Source of the DNA: Nymphaea colorata
Lineage: Eukaryota; Streptophyta; Magnoliopsida; Nymphaeales; Nymphaeaceae
Reading direction: 5' to 3'
Assembly: GCF_008831285.2 (NCBI RefSeq)
Contig: NC_045147.1
Coordinates: 2,008,001 to 2,072,000 of the forward strand
DNA length: 64,000 bases
Part shown: one piece after another, positions 47,136-59,000 of the stretch
How positions within the stretch are numbered: the stretch's first letter is position 1
How the letters are laid out: the number at the start of each line of letters is the position of its first letter
Notes under the pieces: model-generated
What the model saw: the letters and a program-made list of their open reading frames with translations, nothing else
What the model was told of the DNA's origin: nothing
The model's database searches: none
Made by a program: the position numbers and the translations under genes

Positions 47136-50100
47136 GTAAAAATAGATCATCAGCAAGAATGATGCATCTGGTGTGCTATGACTATTCTCTCATGTTGTTG
47201 TCCTCTATGATAAAGAACAGACAGTCAGTTGAACTTTGACCAATTAGCATCCTTGAACCTTTAACAAGCTTTTATTCATACCATCTGCATTGAGTCTCTT
47301 TTTGCATTATCGTCTTGTTGTTTTTCCTTTTATGGTTGCGCAATTTGTGTGTAGGATGCATTAAATGTTGTAGATGTTAGTCTTGGGTCTTTTGAGTGTG
47401 TAAGCAATTGCTCATCCTCTGTGATTCTTAGGTGTCCCTATTTACCGTTTGACACTTTCACTCTTCAATGACACTGATATATGAATTGCAGCATTGCATT
47501 ATAGAGCCTGAATTACTACTTCCATTCTTGTTTTTTTAATCGATTTTTTGAAAAGGTCAAAGAGTAATGTTTCAGAAATTGTTACACATGCTATACAAAT
47601 GCATACATGGTGGTCCTTGTAGAATCTAAGCATAGATCAAGCTTGCTGTGTTGGTAATCTTATTTCTTCTGAGGTTGGATAGTTCTACTGTCCCTAATAC
47701 ACACATGTGCACACACACATACAATTTCACAATTAAAAGTGCTTGTTTCCATTTGATTTTCATATGTCAATGCCTGTTTGTCCTGATTATTTGTGCATTG
47801 GGAACAAAAAAGTGTAAAATTATATACTGAACTTTCATATTTAATACGTTCACTAATCATTTGGAAGTCAATTACATTATTTCTTATATTCAGTTTTCTT
47901 TAGCTTGAATCTGATCTGACATTTTAAATAAAATCTTCATAGCCTGCTCTTGTAAAAAGGGATCCATGTCTCTTGGGCTGTTTCATAAATTGAGAGAGAA
48001 GGAAAGCTTTGCATGTTATAACAATGTTTACTTTTGGAGTTATCCTTTGAATTCTTAATAATCCCTAGGCTTTTCTCAAATTGTTGTCCTTAGGTTCTGA
48101 AGGTTGACTATTGAGAAGCAAAATTCTACCAGTGATCTCATGCTGAATTCTAAATACAGGAAGATTGTGGTAGTAAAAATGAACTGAGTTCTCCTGAACT
48201 CATCAAATATAATGATGGCTAGTACGTATGAATCATGGCAGGCAATCTGTATACTTTATGTGGTGTATACATTAGTTAAATTGTAATATTTTGCATGAAT
48301 TTGCAAATGGGAACATTTCAGGGAACTGCAGTAATACTGGAATTGGTTATATGTAGCTTCTTTTGCAAGGTTAAGTCACAAAAACCTTGGGTTTCTGGTG
48401 GTTTTTTTTTTTTTGGCACAAGCATATGCTAGAGCTTATGATAGTCAATTTTAAGCTAGTACCCAATCTGTACTTACCTTGTAACTTGCAAGATTGAACG
48501 TCATAACAAATGAACTTAGTGCAATTGACGTGACCACTATTAATGTGTAGATGCCTCTGCCTCAAAATGTAGAATTAGTTGGAGAAGAATGCCCTACTTT
48601 TTAGTTCAATTGAAATGTTGACCTGTTGCTTCCTTGAATTGGATGTACATCATTATGAACCATTGCTCTCAATTTGTCCTACACTCCTTTATTTAAAGTA
48701 TACTTGGAGTGGTGATCTTTTCTAGTTAATTTTCATTGTACGGGAGGGTATTGTGTTTTCTATGCCCATGGTTGGTTGAAACCAACATAGCAGCTTTGTT
48801 ATCATATTGCAATCTTTTGGCTTCAGTTGCATAGTTCATAACATGCAAGCTTCCCATCTTCCATCAGTATTATCTTAAGGTAATTCTTTCTGGCTATTGC
48901 AGTAAAATTTTAGATATTGAACTGCTCTTTTCTTCCCTTCTATCTGCTCAAGTCTGTTTAGCACTTGTTTGCCTAGTCCTCTTTTCCAGGACATTTTGTC
49001 TCTTTTTATGTTCGTTCTTGAAATTCTTTCTTTGGCCATACAACTCAAGCACCATCTTCTAAGTAATATTTACTAAAGGGGGTGAACTTTACCACTTGGA
49101 TGTTAGACTGATCAATTATGTTTCTGGTTGAAAGTGAAACTGTTCTGAAAGATGAACTGCCCTGCGTATTTAAACCTAAGTTCATTTTATGTTCACAGAG
49201 TTCAATTGGCATGCTAGTTTGCAAGTCAACTAAAGCAATCCAATCAGCACCGACTGTCTTGGCACTTCTTCATATTGGATAGTTACACAGCCGGCTTCCA
49301 TTGTCAAGCTCTTTCCTTTAAAAATTATGTCAATTAGTTAATATACCTAGTCACTTCACATTATTTGTTATGAAAATAGCTTGCTGCATCTATTATTGTC
49401 CACAATTTCAGGTTACAATAAAAGGCAAGGTGGCTCATACTACCCATTTTTGCTTTGGAGTGATGTTCCGGGGAGAATCATATCTGAACTTCTCAATATT
49501 AAATGAATTACAACAAACTCTGCATATTGGTTAAGCAAAACGTTTATGGCAGTACTTCAGATAATGTCAATTGTAGTTTGTGGAGGCCGTGGTTCCAAGG
49601 CTTATTGCTTAACGGTCACATCTACACAGCAATGAAGCATCACACTTCTGCCTGTAACACATGAAATGTCTCATTTAGCTCTAGCTTACGTTTAAGATAA
49701 GGATTACAACGAAGAATCTTTAAGCCCTTGTGCACAAAAAAAATATTTGTTTTTAGAAGTGCATGTAGATGGCAAAAATTGTCGACAACTGTGCTGCATA
49801 CTTTCTTAACTGATTTGTCTACTGACTTTGAATCGTTTGGTTCAGCATGAGTTGTCTGTTGTTCATTCTTTTTCTTCGACCAAAATAAAATTGAATGTTC
49901 AATTTTAATTTATTATAGGTTGTGTTGTGGAGCTCCTGAGAAAAACAGCCTACATCATGTCGCCTTTACAACAAAAGAAAATTGAATTATCGGTTTGTTG
50001 GTCCTGATAGTCACTAGAATTGCTCATCGAGGGGGTAAAAACTGAGGGAACTGTGTCTGTTTCCGCTGAATGATGATTTTTTTTTACCTGGATGATTATG

Positions 50101-50415
50101 ACATTGTACCTTCAGAATATGTAGCGGAGTTTTTTTTTTTTTTTTTCCACTCACTCATGTCTTCGAAGCTGTGGTACATGTTATATAAGTTTGTTCCAAT
50201 GGAATTTTTGGGGAATAGTTTTATGATCAGATATCTCTACCTGACCATCCTTTCCTTGAAGCAAATGGACATTAGTGAATAAGTATTTTGGGCTACACTT
50301 GCCTATTATGAAAGTACACGGGGATTAACTGGTGTAAAAATGTCTGAGCGTCGTGGCAATTAGCATGAGATTAGCTAGTGGTTTGGACTTAAAAGGTCTT
50401 CAAGTTCCGATGGAA
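47136..50415. other. 3' flank and intergenic sequence without a recognisable gene
   Basis: AT-rich, with poly-T runs (48403-48415, 50130-50146) and CA-type short repeats near 47700. The first few hundred bases are presumably the 3' UTR of the DUF3444 gene. No convincing frames, RNA genes or transposon termini were seen in 3.3 kb. Confidence 0.4.
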
Positions 50416-52905
50416 AAATGCTTGGGTTATTATAAGAAATATTATGTACATCACAAAAGGGGGACGTTCTTCAGCATCAAACACCCGTAGGCCAAAGCCA
50501 ACACAACTGCCAAAAACCCTAGCAGTAACAGAAGCAAAGGGAGAGCACAGGCCAAACAAATATCCTCAATAAGGGCCATGACAAAAGGTCTGTTGAAAGG
50601 AAAACACACGAGTGCTTTCAACGTGTGTCGATTTTACCATCCCTATAACCATACCAACAAATCATAAGCACAGCATTGAGGGTGAGGAGGTGATTAGTCA
50701 TGAGGATATGATCCCAACAAGGTGCAAATACTCGTCATCTCGTCGGTTGTTCCCTGTTGCCTTTTAGAAAGGCCTTCATGCGCCTGCTCCAGCCCTTATT
50801 GTTAGTTATTATTCTCTTGGTCTGGAATATCTCTTACCCTGCAACCAGTTAGCAAGCAGCCTCATTTCTAACCAATCCCTTCTACCCACATCTCTCAATG
50901 CTTTACTATCCATGTACCCATCATTTACATTGAAATACACTGCCATTACCTATCTGTCATCATTTATTTTGATGGAGATGATTTTAACTAGATCTGCATC
51001 CACTTCAAGCTCCTCATTTTTCCTGCAGACAACCCATGTTCTTAGCTAGATTTTTAGCAGATTACGTTCATCCTTGTCAAAATTTAGGCTGTTGTAGACT
51101 TTAGTACATGACCTCCATATGAGTGCCTTGAAAGGAAGCATGACACCTGCCTCAATCCTGTCATGTGCAACACAATTCGTAAGCCACTGTAGCCTCCAAA
51201 TAACTACATGAAAGGAGACATTCTAGTATTTCTGTAGCCACTTTGAATGCCATTGTTTTCTTACCCCATAGCTCAAATTCTTTAACTACATCATTCCTCG
51301 GCACTCGATGGTGCCCGAACTTTGAAGCAAGCCATGCTCAAGTGGAGTGAGCCACTTTACATGAAATAACTAGATGTCAAATTGATTCTTCTTTAATACA
51401 ACGAAGGTGGATTTTATTAACGAAAGAAATGCCCCATTTCTTTAATCTGTCTTGAGTGCAGATACGACCCTCACAAGCCAAGTAAAGAGAGTCCAGGCAG
51501 CCCATGATGCAACCAAATTTTTTTCCCCCCTCCAAACTGCTGTTGTTCTTGTAGTCTTGAGTTTACTCTAGATATGACCACCCTTGAGGCTCATACTTGC
51601 AGTGTCCTTCCATACTAAAGCATCATTCATTTTAGAGAAACCTATGTTACTAAGCACCCTTTGCAGGCTCATGTGGATTGAGCTGTTAACAACATATTTG
51701 GCATGGGCTTCTCTGACATAAATTCTTTAGAAACCAGAGGCTCTAATAGTCACTGCCGAGTTCATTCAGAAGGATGGTCCTTTGCCAGTTTTCAACCCAA
51801 AACCTGAACTGCATTCCACTGCCTGTCTTCCATTGAACACGACCCTCTATCTAGCTCCAACCCTATCTAAGGCTCCTCCAAACCCATGAGCCTATCCATG
51901 GCTTCTTCGTTGTCTCCATAAACTTTTAACATAAGATTTTGATATCAGTTTTGCCAAATTTTCGTCTGGTTAAAAATTTTGCATATCTGCATTGCCAATA
52001 GGCTTTTATTTATTTCACTGAAGGCCTTAATACCCACTCCTCCTTCAATCTAGGATCGACAAATGTGCTTCCAAGATAAGAGGTGGGTGATCTTTCCATC
52101 TTGTCTTCGAGTTCTACAAAAATTAACACATGGAACCTTCTGTCTTCTTCAAGACTTTCTTTGGGACTTATACACCTTCATCCAAAAAAATAGTAGTGAT
52201 GCAAAGTTGAATCTCATGAGGCACAAGCGAAGTGCATAAAAAAGCAGGCTCGGATTCCAGTTAGCAAGTTTAGCGTCAACTTTATTAATGAGAGGGCCAC
52301 ACAAACCATTTGCCAGTGAAAATCGGCACGCCTAAATACTTGAAAGGCAAACAGTCTGTCTTCCATCCTGTGATGCTAGACATAAGATCAAGCCTTTGAG
52401 AGTCAACATTGAAAGAATATAAACTTGATTTGTTTTCATTCACTATAAGACTTGCACCTTCCTCCAACTCTTTGATGAACGCTTTAATGCCAACTAGTGA
52501 CTTATGGCTGGCCCTGCTGTGGATCAAAACGTCATCTGCAAAAATAAGGGAACTAATGACAAGAAGAGATATAGAAATCAACATGGGGGAGATTAGCTTT
52601 TGGCTCAGTCTTGCTTGAAATCCTTGGGCAAAGATTCTCCTCTCTTTAATAAAAGCATCCTGTGACTGATTTATGATTCTCATGAGAATGTTTTGCATCC
52701 TGCAAACCCATCGATTTAGAGATAATCTCCTGAAGGCTGTTGCAAATGGCGAATGTCCTCAATCGTATCAGCGCTTATAAACTTTGGAAGTAACATAATA
52801 TAGGTGCAGTTAATGGATTCAACGAGCTTGCCACTAACAAAAAGGTCAGTCACAGCCATGCTAACCTCATTTCCAACTGCATCCCACTTGAGAAAGGCCA
52901 CCCCT
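50416..52905 (-). mobile_element. L1-type LINE remnant, 5'-truncated, minus strand
   Basis: Minus-strand 52901-52716 and 52698-52285 give RT sequence: YIMLLPKFISADTIEDIRHL, then FADDVLIHSRAS (catalytic FADD kept), NENKSSLYSFNVD, LPFKYLGVPIFTGK. About 51600-51250 gives the zf-RVT-like tail (TQDRLKKWGI) in broken frames. The 3' end lies near 50416-50460, where the minus strand reads TTTTGTGATGTACATAATATT. Endonuclease is absent. Part of the RT between the two fragments is also missing (QQPSGDYL jumps to MQNILMRIIN). It is a different LINE copy from 32605-34940. Confidence 0.82.
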
Positions 52906-53476
52906 GAAAACTATTATATATGAGAATAATGAACGGGCTGGGCTGAAAATAACTTCCCCTGTTTGTAAAAAATAATATAATCAGGCTGCTACCAGCCAAT
53001 GGGTTCAGCCCCCAATACCTGATAAGCCTCAGGCCCGGTCTGGCCCGATTACTAATGGGCCCAGTGAAAATCCAATCGAGCTTGTTGGGCCCATATGAGA
53101 ATCGTTGTCCAGGCCTATCCATGGTTTTGATATATGTCGCTGAACAAAATATTTACTTGTTGCATGACACCTTAGTTAGTTTATTTGTTCTCTGATTTAG
53201 TTTGATTTCCTTTATCTGTTGTTGCAACATAGATCATGCATTCTATTTTATGTGCATTAATAGTGTAAGTACTGATTAGAGGACAAATGGAAGCACTTCA
53301 AGAATTCTCATGTTTCGTGGAGCATTTGAGAAGAGTTTCATTAGATTAGGTAAGTACCGTTTAATGTAGAATTGTTAAATGCCTCATATATGACGCGGTT
53401 AGTTTAATTTTGACGCATGTGAAGTGTTGTATGCTGGTTGTTTATGCCAAGTTTATGTATTGATATGGTACTGCTT
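52906..53476. other. No gene; GC-rich GGGCC motifs in both orientations
   Basis: 52930-53110 holds GGGCTGGGCTG at one side and CAGGCCCGGTCTGGCCC and GGGCCC motifs at the other, in AT-rich surroundings. This resembles the interiors of small hAT-type elements, but no inverted termini or 8-bp duplication could be set. Confidence 0.35.
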
Positions 53477-53893
53477 AGTAACACCCAAACAATTTAGTTT
53501 TGTATTGAAAATTGTAAGGGACCTTAAGGGTTAATAAAAGAAATTTGTTAAAGTGGTTAGTTGTTTTGGTTCCTAACATTTTTTGGGATAGAACCGAAAC
53601 TGTTAAGGGGCTGGTTGGGATTCACCAAGCTAGAAGACTAAACCTGAGAGTGAGTTGGGTTGTTATAGTAGTATCAAAACACATCAGTAATCAGACCTTA
53701 TGTCCATATGCTTTGAGGGAGGTGGATTATAATACCCAAAAAATTTAGTCCTGCAATATTATAAATGAAGTTGTTAAAGTAGTTAGTTGTCTTAGTTGCT
53801 AGTCCTTTTTGCAATGAAATCGAAACTGTTAGGTGGTGAGTTGGGATCCGCCAAACTGGGAGCCTAAGCCCAAGAGTGAATTGAGTCGTTATA
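53477..53893 (+). mobile_element. TRIM-like miniature LTR retrotransposon (417 bp)
   Basis: Two diverged direct repeats, 53477-53667 and 53728-53893, open with (TA)ACACCC-like sequence and close GTTGTTATA / GTCGTTATA. The 60 bp between them start with TAGTATCAAAACA, matching the tRNA-iMet primer-binding site with a few changes, and end with TTTGAGGGAGGTGG, a polypurine tract immediately before the second repeat. LTR, primer-binding site, polypurine tract and LTR with nothing coding is the definition of a TRIM. Left flank GCTTA and right flank ACTTA may be a degenerate target duplication. Confidence 0.7.
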
Positions 53894-56043
53894 ACTTATA
53901 AGAAGAATATCATTTATGTTCTCTCGAGAGGTTACAATGTGGGAAATATTATAATGTGCTTTGTTTGCCATGTCATGTGCAGTGCATAAAGCTGTGGATG
54001 TCTAAGCTATAGAAAATTATGATAATTTTCATGAACCAATACTCAATCACCCCTCTCTAGTTTCATCATTCACACAACAGTCTGGTCGCAAGTTCTCACT
54101 TTCGTTCATCTGTCTGCTGTAATTCGGAAGCAGCCGGATGATTTCCTGTAAGTAAATGAGATAAAACGAGTTCATGCCACATATGCGGATTTGCTTGATA
54201 AGTATGTATGAACTATGAAGTTGTGGCGCGGGCACGTTTCGGTCTACATGCAGCGGTAGAGCTACATGTCATTTGGTTTGCCTACACCAATCCCACAAAA
54301 TGCCTTTATTTTTTATTTTTATGTGATTGTCTTCAAATATTAGACGGTTTATATGTATTGGTGCCGCTCCAAACATAGAAGTTTTAGATTAGTGCCCCTT
54401 TAACCAAATTTTCGACTCTGCCACTATTTATTTGCCATAGATAAACGAACTCGAGGCTTGAATTTGCTTGACAAAGCTGACTCAAGTTTAAATTTATACC
54501 TAAAATGTTAAACAAGCTCAATTCAATTTATAAGAACTCGACTTGTTTAAACTCCTCTTGGCTCAATTACATAAAACAGTTCATCATAATAAAATTAGTT
54601 AAAAGAGTTAACAAATTAAAAGAATTGACTAGCTAAACAAGTTAAAATAAACAAGACATGTTAACATAAATGAGTTAAACTAGTTTGAGCTCGAGCTCGG
54701 CATTGTATAGCCGAGTTGAGCTCAATGGGTGGGCAATGGTTCGGGTACCCGATGAGTAGTTGGGTACTCGGCTCGTGATGGGCCGGGCTTGGGTTGACTA
54801 TTAGACATTCAGACCGGTTCCATATAAAAGCTTGTCGAGCTCTGCTCACTCGGGTATTAGGGGCCTAACTCTATATAAAATTCATCTCCACATATAAATT
54901 TTTTTCTCTCTCTTTATATATACACACACACAAACTTTAGGCACATCCCAAATGGCTCCTTTAAAAACTCTTTGTGTATCGCTAAGACTCTTTTAGAAAT
55001 TCTCATACACTGATGATTTTGTTAAAAACTCTTGATATGTCATCAAGTGTTTTTGAAATATTAAAAAATAAAACATTATGGGTTTCAAATGAGAGTAAAC
55101 ATTGAACAAGTACCCAACAAATATAAAGTTGACGGTTGGGCTCGGCCCGATAACTAAACAAACAGAACTTAAACTATGACAAGAGGTCTCAACCCGAGCC
55201 CAAGTTAGTTGAGCCATGGGTTGACCCGGCCCGACCCCATGCCCAGCGTTAAGCGCAAGCGTATTCTATGAAACTGGACTTGACATCGAGCTCGATTTGA
55301 ACTGTTTGAGTTGACTCAGCTGTAGCTCGAATCGGCGGCTCGTGTGTGGCGTTACATATCGGTGATCAAACCCATTCGGCATGATACCGATATTAACAAG
55401 TAACAACGTGTGAATCATCGTGAATGTGTTAATTTCACATTAATTAACAAAGAGGAGAAACGGCGTCCGAGTTCATTCCGCTTTCTGATGGTGTCATCGT
55501 CCCTCGAGCTGCAGCTCGACTTCGTTCAGACTCTTATTCTTAAGTTGGGCCGCGACGAGTCTCCATCTCGACCGGCTGGCTCCCTCCCTCGAGTACCGAA
55601 GAACGTTGGTTCCCCAAAATAACAGGGGTAGAGCTTCGAGGCAAACCGTGGTTTTCGAGATGGACGGCTGCCATTCTGGCCGTATCAGTAACACAGGCTT
55701 CCCGCTACTGCGTGCCTTGAGACCACTGAGCAGTCACATCTCCTACGTCCTCACGCTGTACTGTTTCTGATTTTTGATTGCCCTCAATCACTGTATCCAC
55801 CACAATGGAAGTTGAATTCCGGTTCCCCATTTCCTTTTCCTGTTTATTCAGAAGTCATGGATCAAACGGTGTGTTCCTTAGCTCTTCGTTTATCTTTCAA
55901 ACCGCTTCTTCTGCTGCTGGTTTCAATTTGGTGTCTGTTACGTGAATGGATTTATGTCAGTTTTCTTGATGATCTTCTCTTTTGAGCAATATCATTGTGT
56001 TCAGTGTGGGTTTTTTTATTCAGAGTGATTGAGAAGAGTGAGG
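53894..56043. other. Intergenic and 5' region of the PWWP gene; possible hAT-like debris
   Basis: 54727-55250 has GC-rich ends of inverted character (TGGGTGGGCAATGG at left; CCATGCCCAGCG at right), suggestive of a hAT-like insertion, but no target duplication was found. 55400-55870 is less AT-rich and probably contains the untranslated first exon of the PWWP gene. A strong acceptor (tttttttattcag, ending 56023) opens the exon with the start codon. Confidence 0.4.
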
Positions 56044-59000
56044 ATGGGCCTTGATATGGTTAAGACTAACAATGATGCGGTGCCGTGGGGTTTGGGACAG
56101 ATGATGTGGGTGAAGATTCGGGAAGGGCTATGGTGGCCTGCTCAGGTTAGTTACTTACGAGTTACGACTCTTTTCCATAGTTGTAAATGCATAATTTGTC
56201 CAAAAAGAAAAAAGAAAAAGAATAATGGTTGTTATTAGTTACTCATGAAATCAGTAAATAGATTCACACAGAGCGCACATGCAGTCTCTCTCCCTCTCAT
56301 GGAAATCTTGGGTGTTATGTTGACATTCTAATGATTACTGCGGTATTGTATGTGAAGATTGTGCATGAGAATCCACCAGGTGCAAAGAATGCAATCAATA
56401 AAAGATTTGATGGAGCGGTTCTTGCACGTGTATATGGAAGCAATCAACAGTAAGTTCTTCCCTTGTTTGTATGATTGACTTCCAATCAGTAGAGCAGGTC
56501 ATGAATATGGCCATTCATGGAATCAAGTCCTTTAAAATATTTAAAATGATACTAAATTAATGAAATTGATCATTAATTATAGGAATGATTTGGGAGGAAG
56601 TAGGAGATATGATTTAAAGGAAGTTCGAATATTTTTTTTGAAATGGGGCATTTTATGTTTCCCGGGGAATTTGTTTGTACTTTCTTTTGAATTCACTGTG
56701 TCTCTCGGGAACAAGCGCCTCTGAGAAGTAACTGGATGTGATTCTTTTTCCAAGAGAATGGTAAGCTTTCGCAGAGCGGAATTGGCATTTATCCCTTCCT
56801 TGTGAAGCAACCGAGGACAAGGGAGCTCTGGAATTTTTAGCCCTGACCCTTTGCTCAAGTTTGCCATTCTTCCATGCCTATTTCAAAAAGTAAGTGATTT
56901 TCTCCTGGGTTGTGAAAAGTATCGCCTCCCTCTGATTTCTCTGACTTCTTCCACTTTCCAAACAAGGCCTATTTGTTGTGGACCAAAATCTCAAATAGTT
57001 ATGTTTTAAAATCTTATTAATTGATTGCGAGTTCTTGTTGAGGTGACATAGTTCCCAATTTTAAAGAAATAAATTTTGATGTTTTCCGAAATGTTGCCTA
57101 TTCTGAAAGTAATTTGCTTTATCATGATATTTTCTTCTTTTGATAAGGACGCGGCTACCAGTTTATGTCATGAGATATACAAAGAACATTGAACTAAGAC
57201 CTCCCTGAACTTGAACGCCTTAAGTCTCACCTCCTTAGCCAGCTTGATAGTGCTGTTAAAATAGCTCATCATGAGTTATTCAGTTGATATTTCATTTTAT
57301 TATTGAAAACTTGCATGTCTTATTCATCTGTTGAATATTATTAAATTTTGGGCCAGGTTTCTGATAATATTTTTCTGAGAAAACCAAACATTCTGGAAAA
57401 TTTCAACATTGTCCTCGTTAATTTTCTCCAGAACGAGTTCTGTAAATATGCAAGTCATCATCTTAGTGTTTCTCTCCAAGTCCTGTATCATATTTACTCT
57501 ATGTAATTGTCACGTTGATCATGTTTGTTATTGTTCATGATTGATGAAACTAAAGGATTGCTGGACACGAAGATATCGTTATTGTGTAATGATAATTGGT
57601 CTTTACTGTTCTTGCTCTTTAATGCTTATAGTTATAGTGGCTAAACTCCATGATGCATTGGCAGGCTTGGAATGAATCAACCATGTAAATCAAACTATAT
57701 ATGTGTTGGGGCTTGATAAATGCCCGGGGTCTTTTTTGGTTTATTCTGTTTTCAAAAGCTAACCGTAGTGTTGCAACAAAACAAAACTTTCAGATTATTT
57801 CTGAATTTCTTGTGATGCATTTTTTTCATTTCTATTCAACAGAGGTACAAATTTCTCTTGCCATGCAAATAAAGGAGTTTTCTAGCTGAAAAAATTTTCC
57901 TAGGAGCAATTTTCTTACTTTCAAATATGCCATTAGACAAAGGGCTAATAAATTTTGTGGTTTGACCATCTTTTCAATGCATAGTTTGGCTTGAGACTGG
58001 ATAGTTTCAATATGTGGAGGATATTATGTGTTCTAACTTCTGATACTGCGAACCAAACCTAGGAATTTATAAGAATCACTTGAACTTGATGAAAGGATTT
58101 CACTTGTATAAGTATCCGTTTTTATTGATGAGAAAATTCCTACTCATTTAGTGCGGTTTTCATTTGCACCATCCTTACCTAGATATCATGACACTGAATA
58201 TGTGTCTTCTGCCATGCTGAATTGGGCTCACAAATATGGAAATAATCTGCAATTTTTGTTACTTTTTACCATGTCTGCTTGAGTTTCGTTCATTTCTCCA
58301 TGTTCTGGTGGGATTGGTGTGGTCTGATTTTCAGTTGTTGTGGCTGTTGATAACTTATTATTATCTGTTGATAACTTATGCTTCCTGCAGTTTATATGTG
58401 GACCCAATGATGGATCAGTCTGAGTTAAACAGTGTAGGCCCTTGAACTTTTCAGCCTCTCCTTTGTTCTTTTACTCAATAAGTTGTACCATCTTTTATAT
58501 TCTCTTGCTCTTGCAACCTGATATTTATCTTTCACCTTGTTTAGATCATTGAGCAGAATAATGGTGATCGAAAAGTGACCTTCCAGAAGTTCATGGAGCA
58601 AGTAATATGATCCTCTGGGCACTTCAAAAATGATTTTATGTGCTTCCATTAACCTGTATCAGATTTCAAACAGTGAAAATTTTTCAATTTTTCTGCAGGA
58701 ACTTAATCTCATAAAAACGCAGATGGCAAATTCTTCCAAATTAAAAGGTTTATTAGTTGCCATCCAATAGCATATTTTGTTTGCTATAGTATCTTAATAT
58801 TGTGATATATGACTTTGGTTCATGAACCAAGCAGCGAGCAGGATGTTCTGGTAGTTTAGCTCATAATCTGCGGAATCGTCCTTTCCTTCTTCCATATGTG
58901 GCTCAGGATTTGTTTAACCTATTAGTTGACCTACCATTATGGAGAACTGGCATGATTCATAAATTCATAGAGATGACTTCCTAAAATATTATGACATTCT

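Noticed and set aside
54727-55250. Possible hAT-like element with GGGTGGGCAA and TGCCCAGC ends
   Set aside because: Inverted similarity is short, and I could not find an 8-bp duplication; left as unproven debris.
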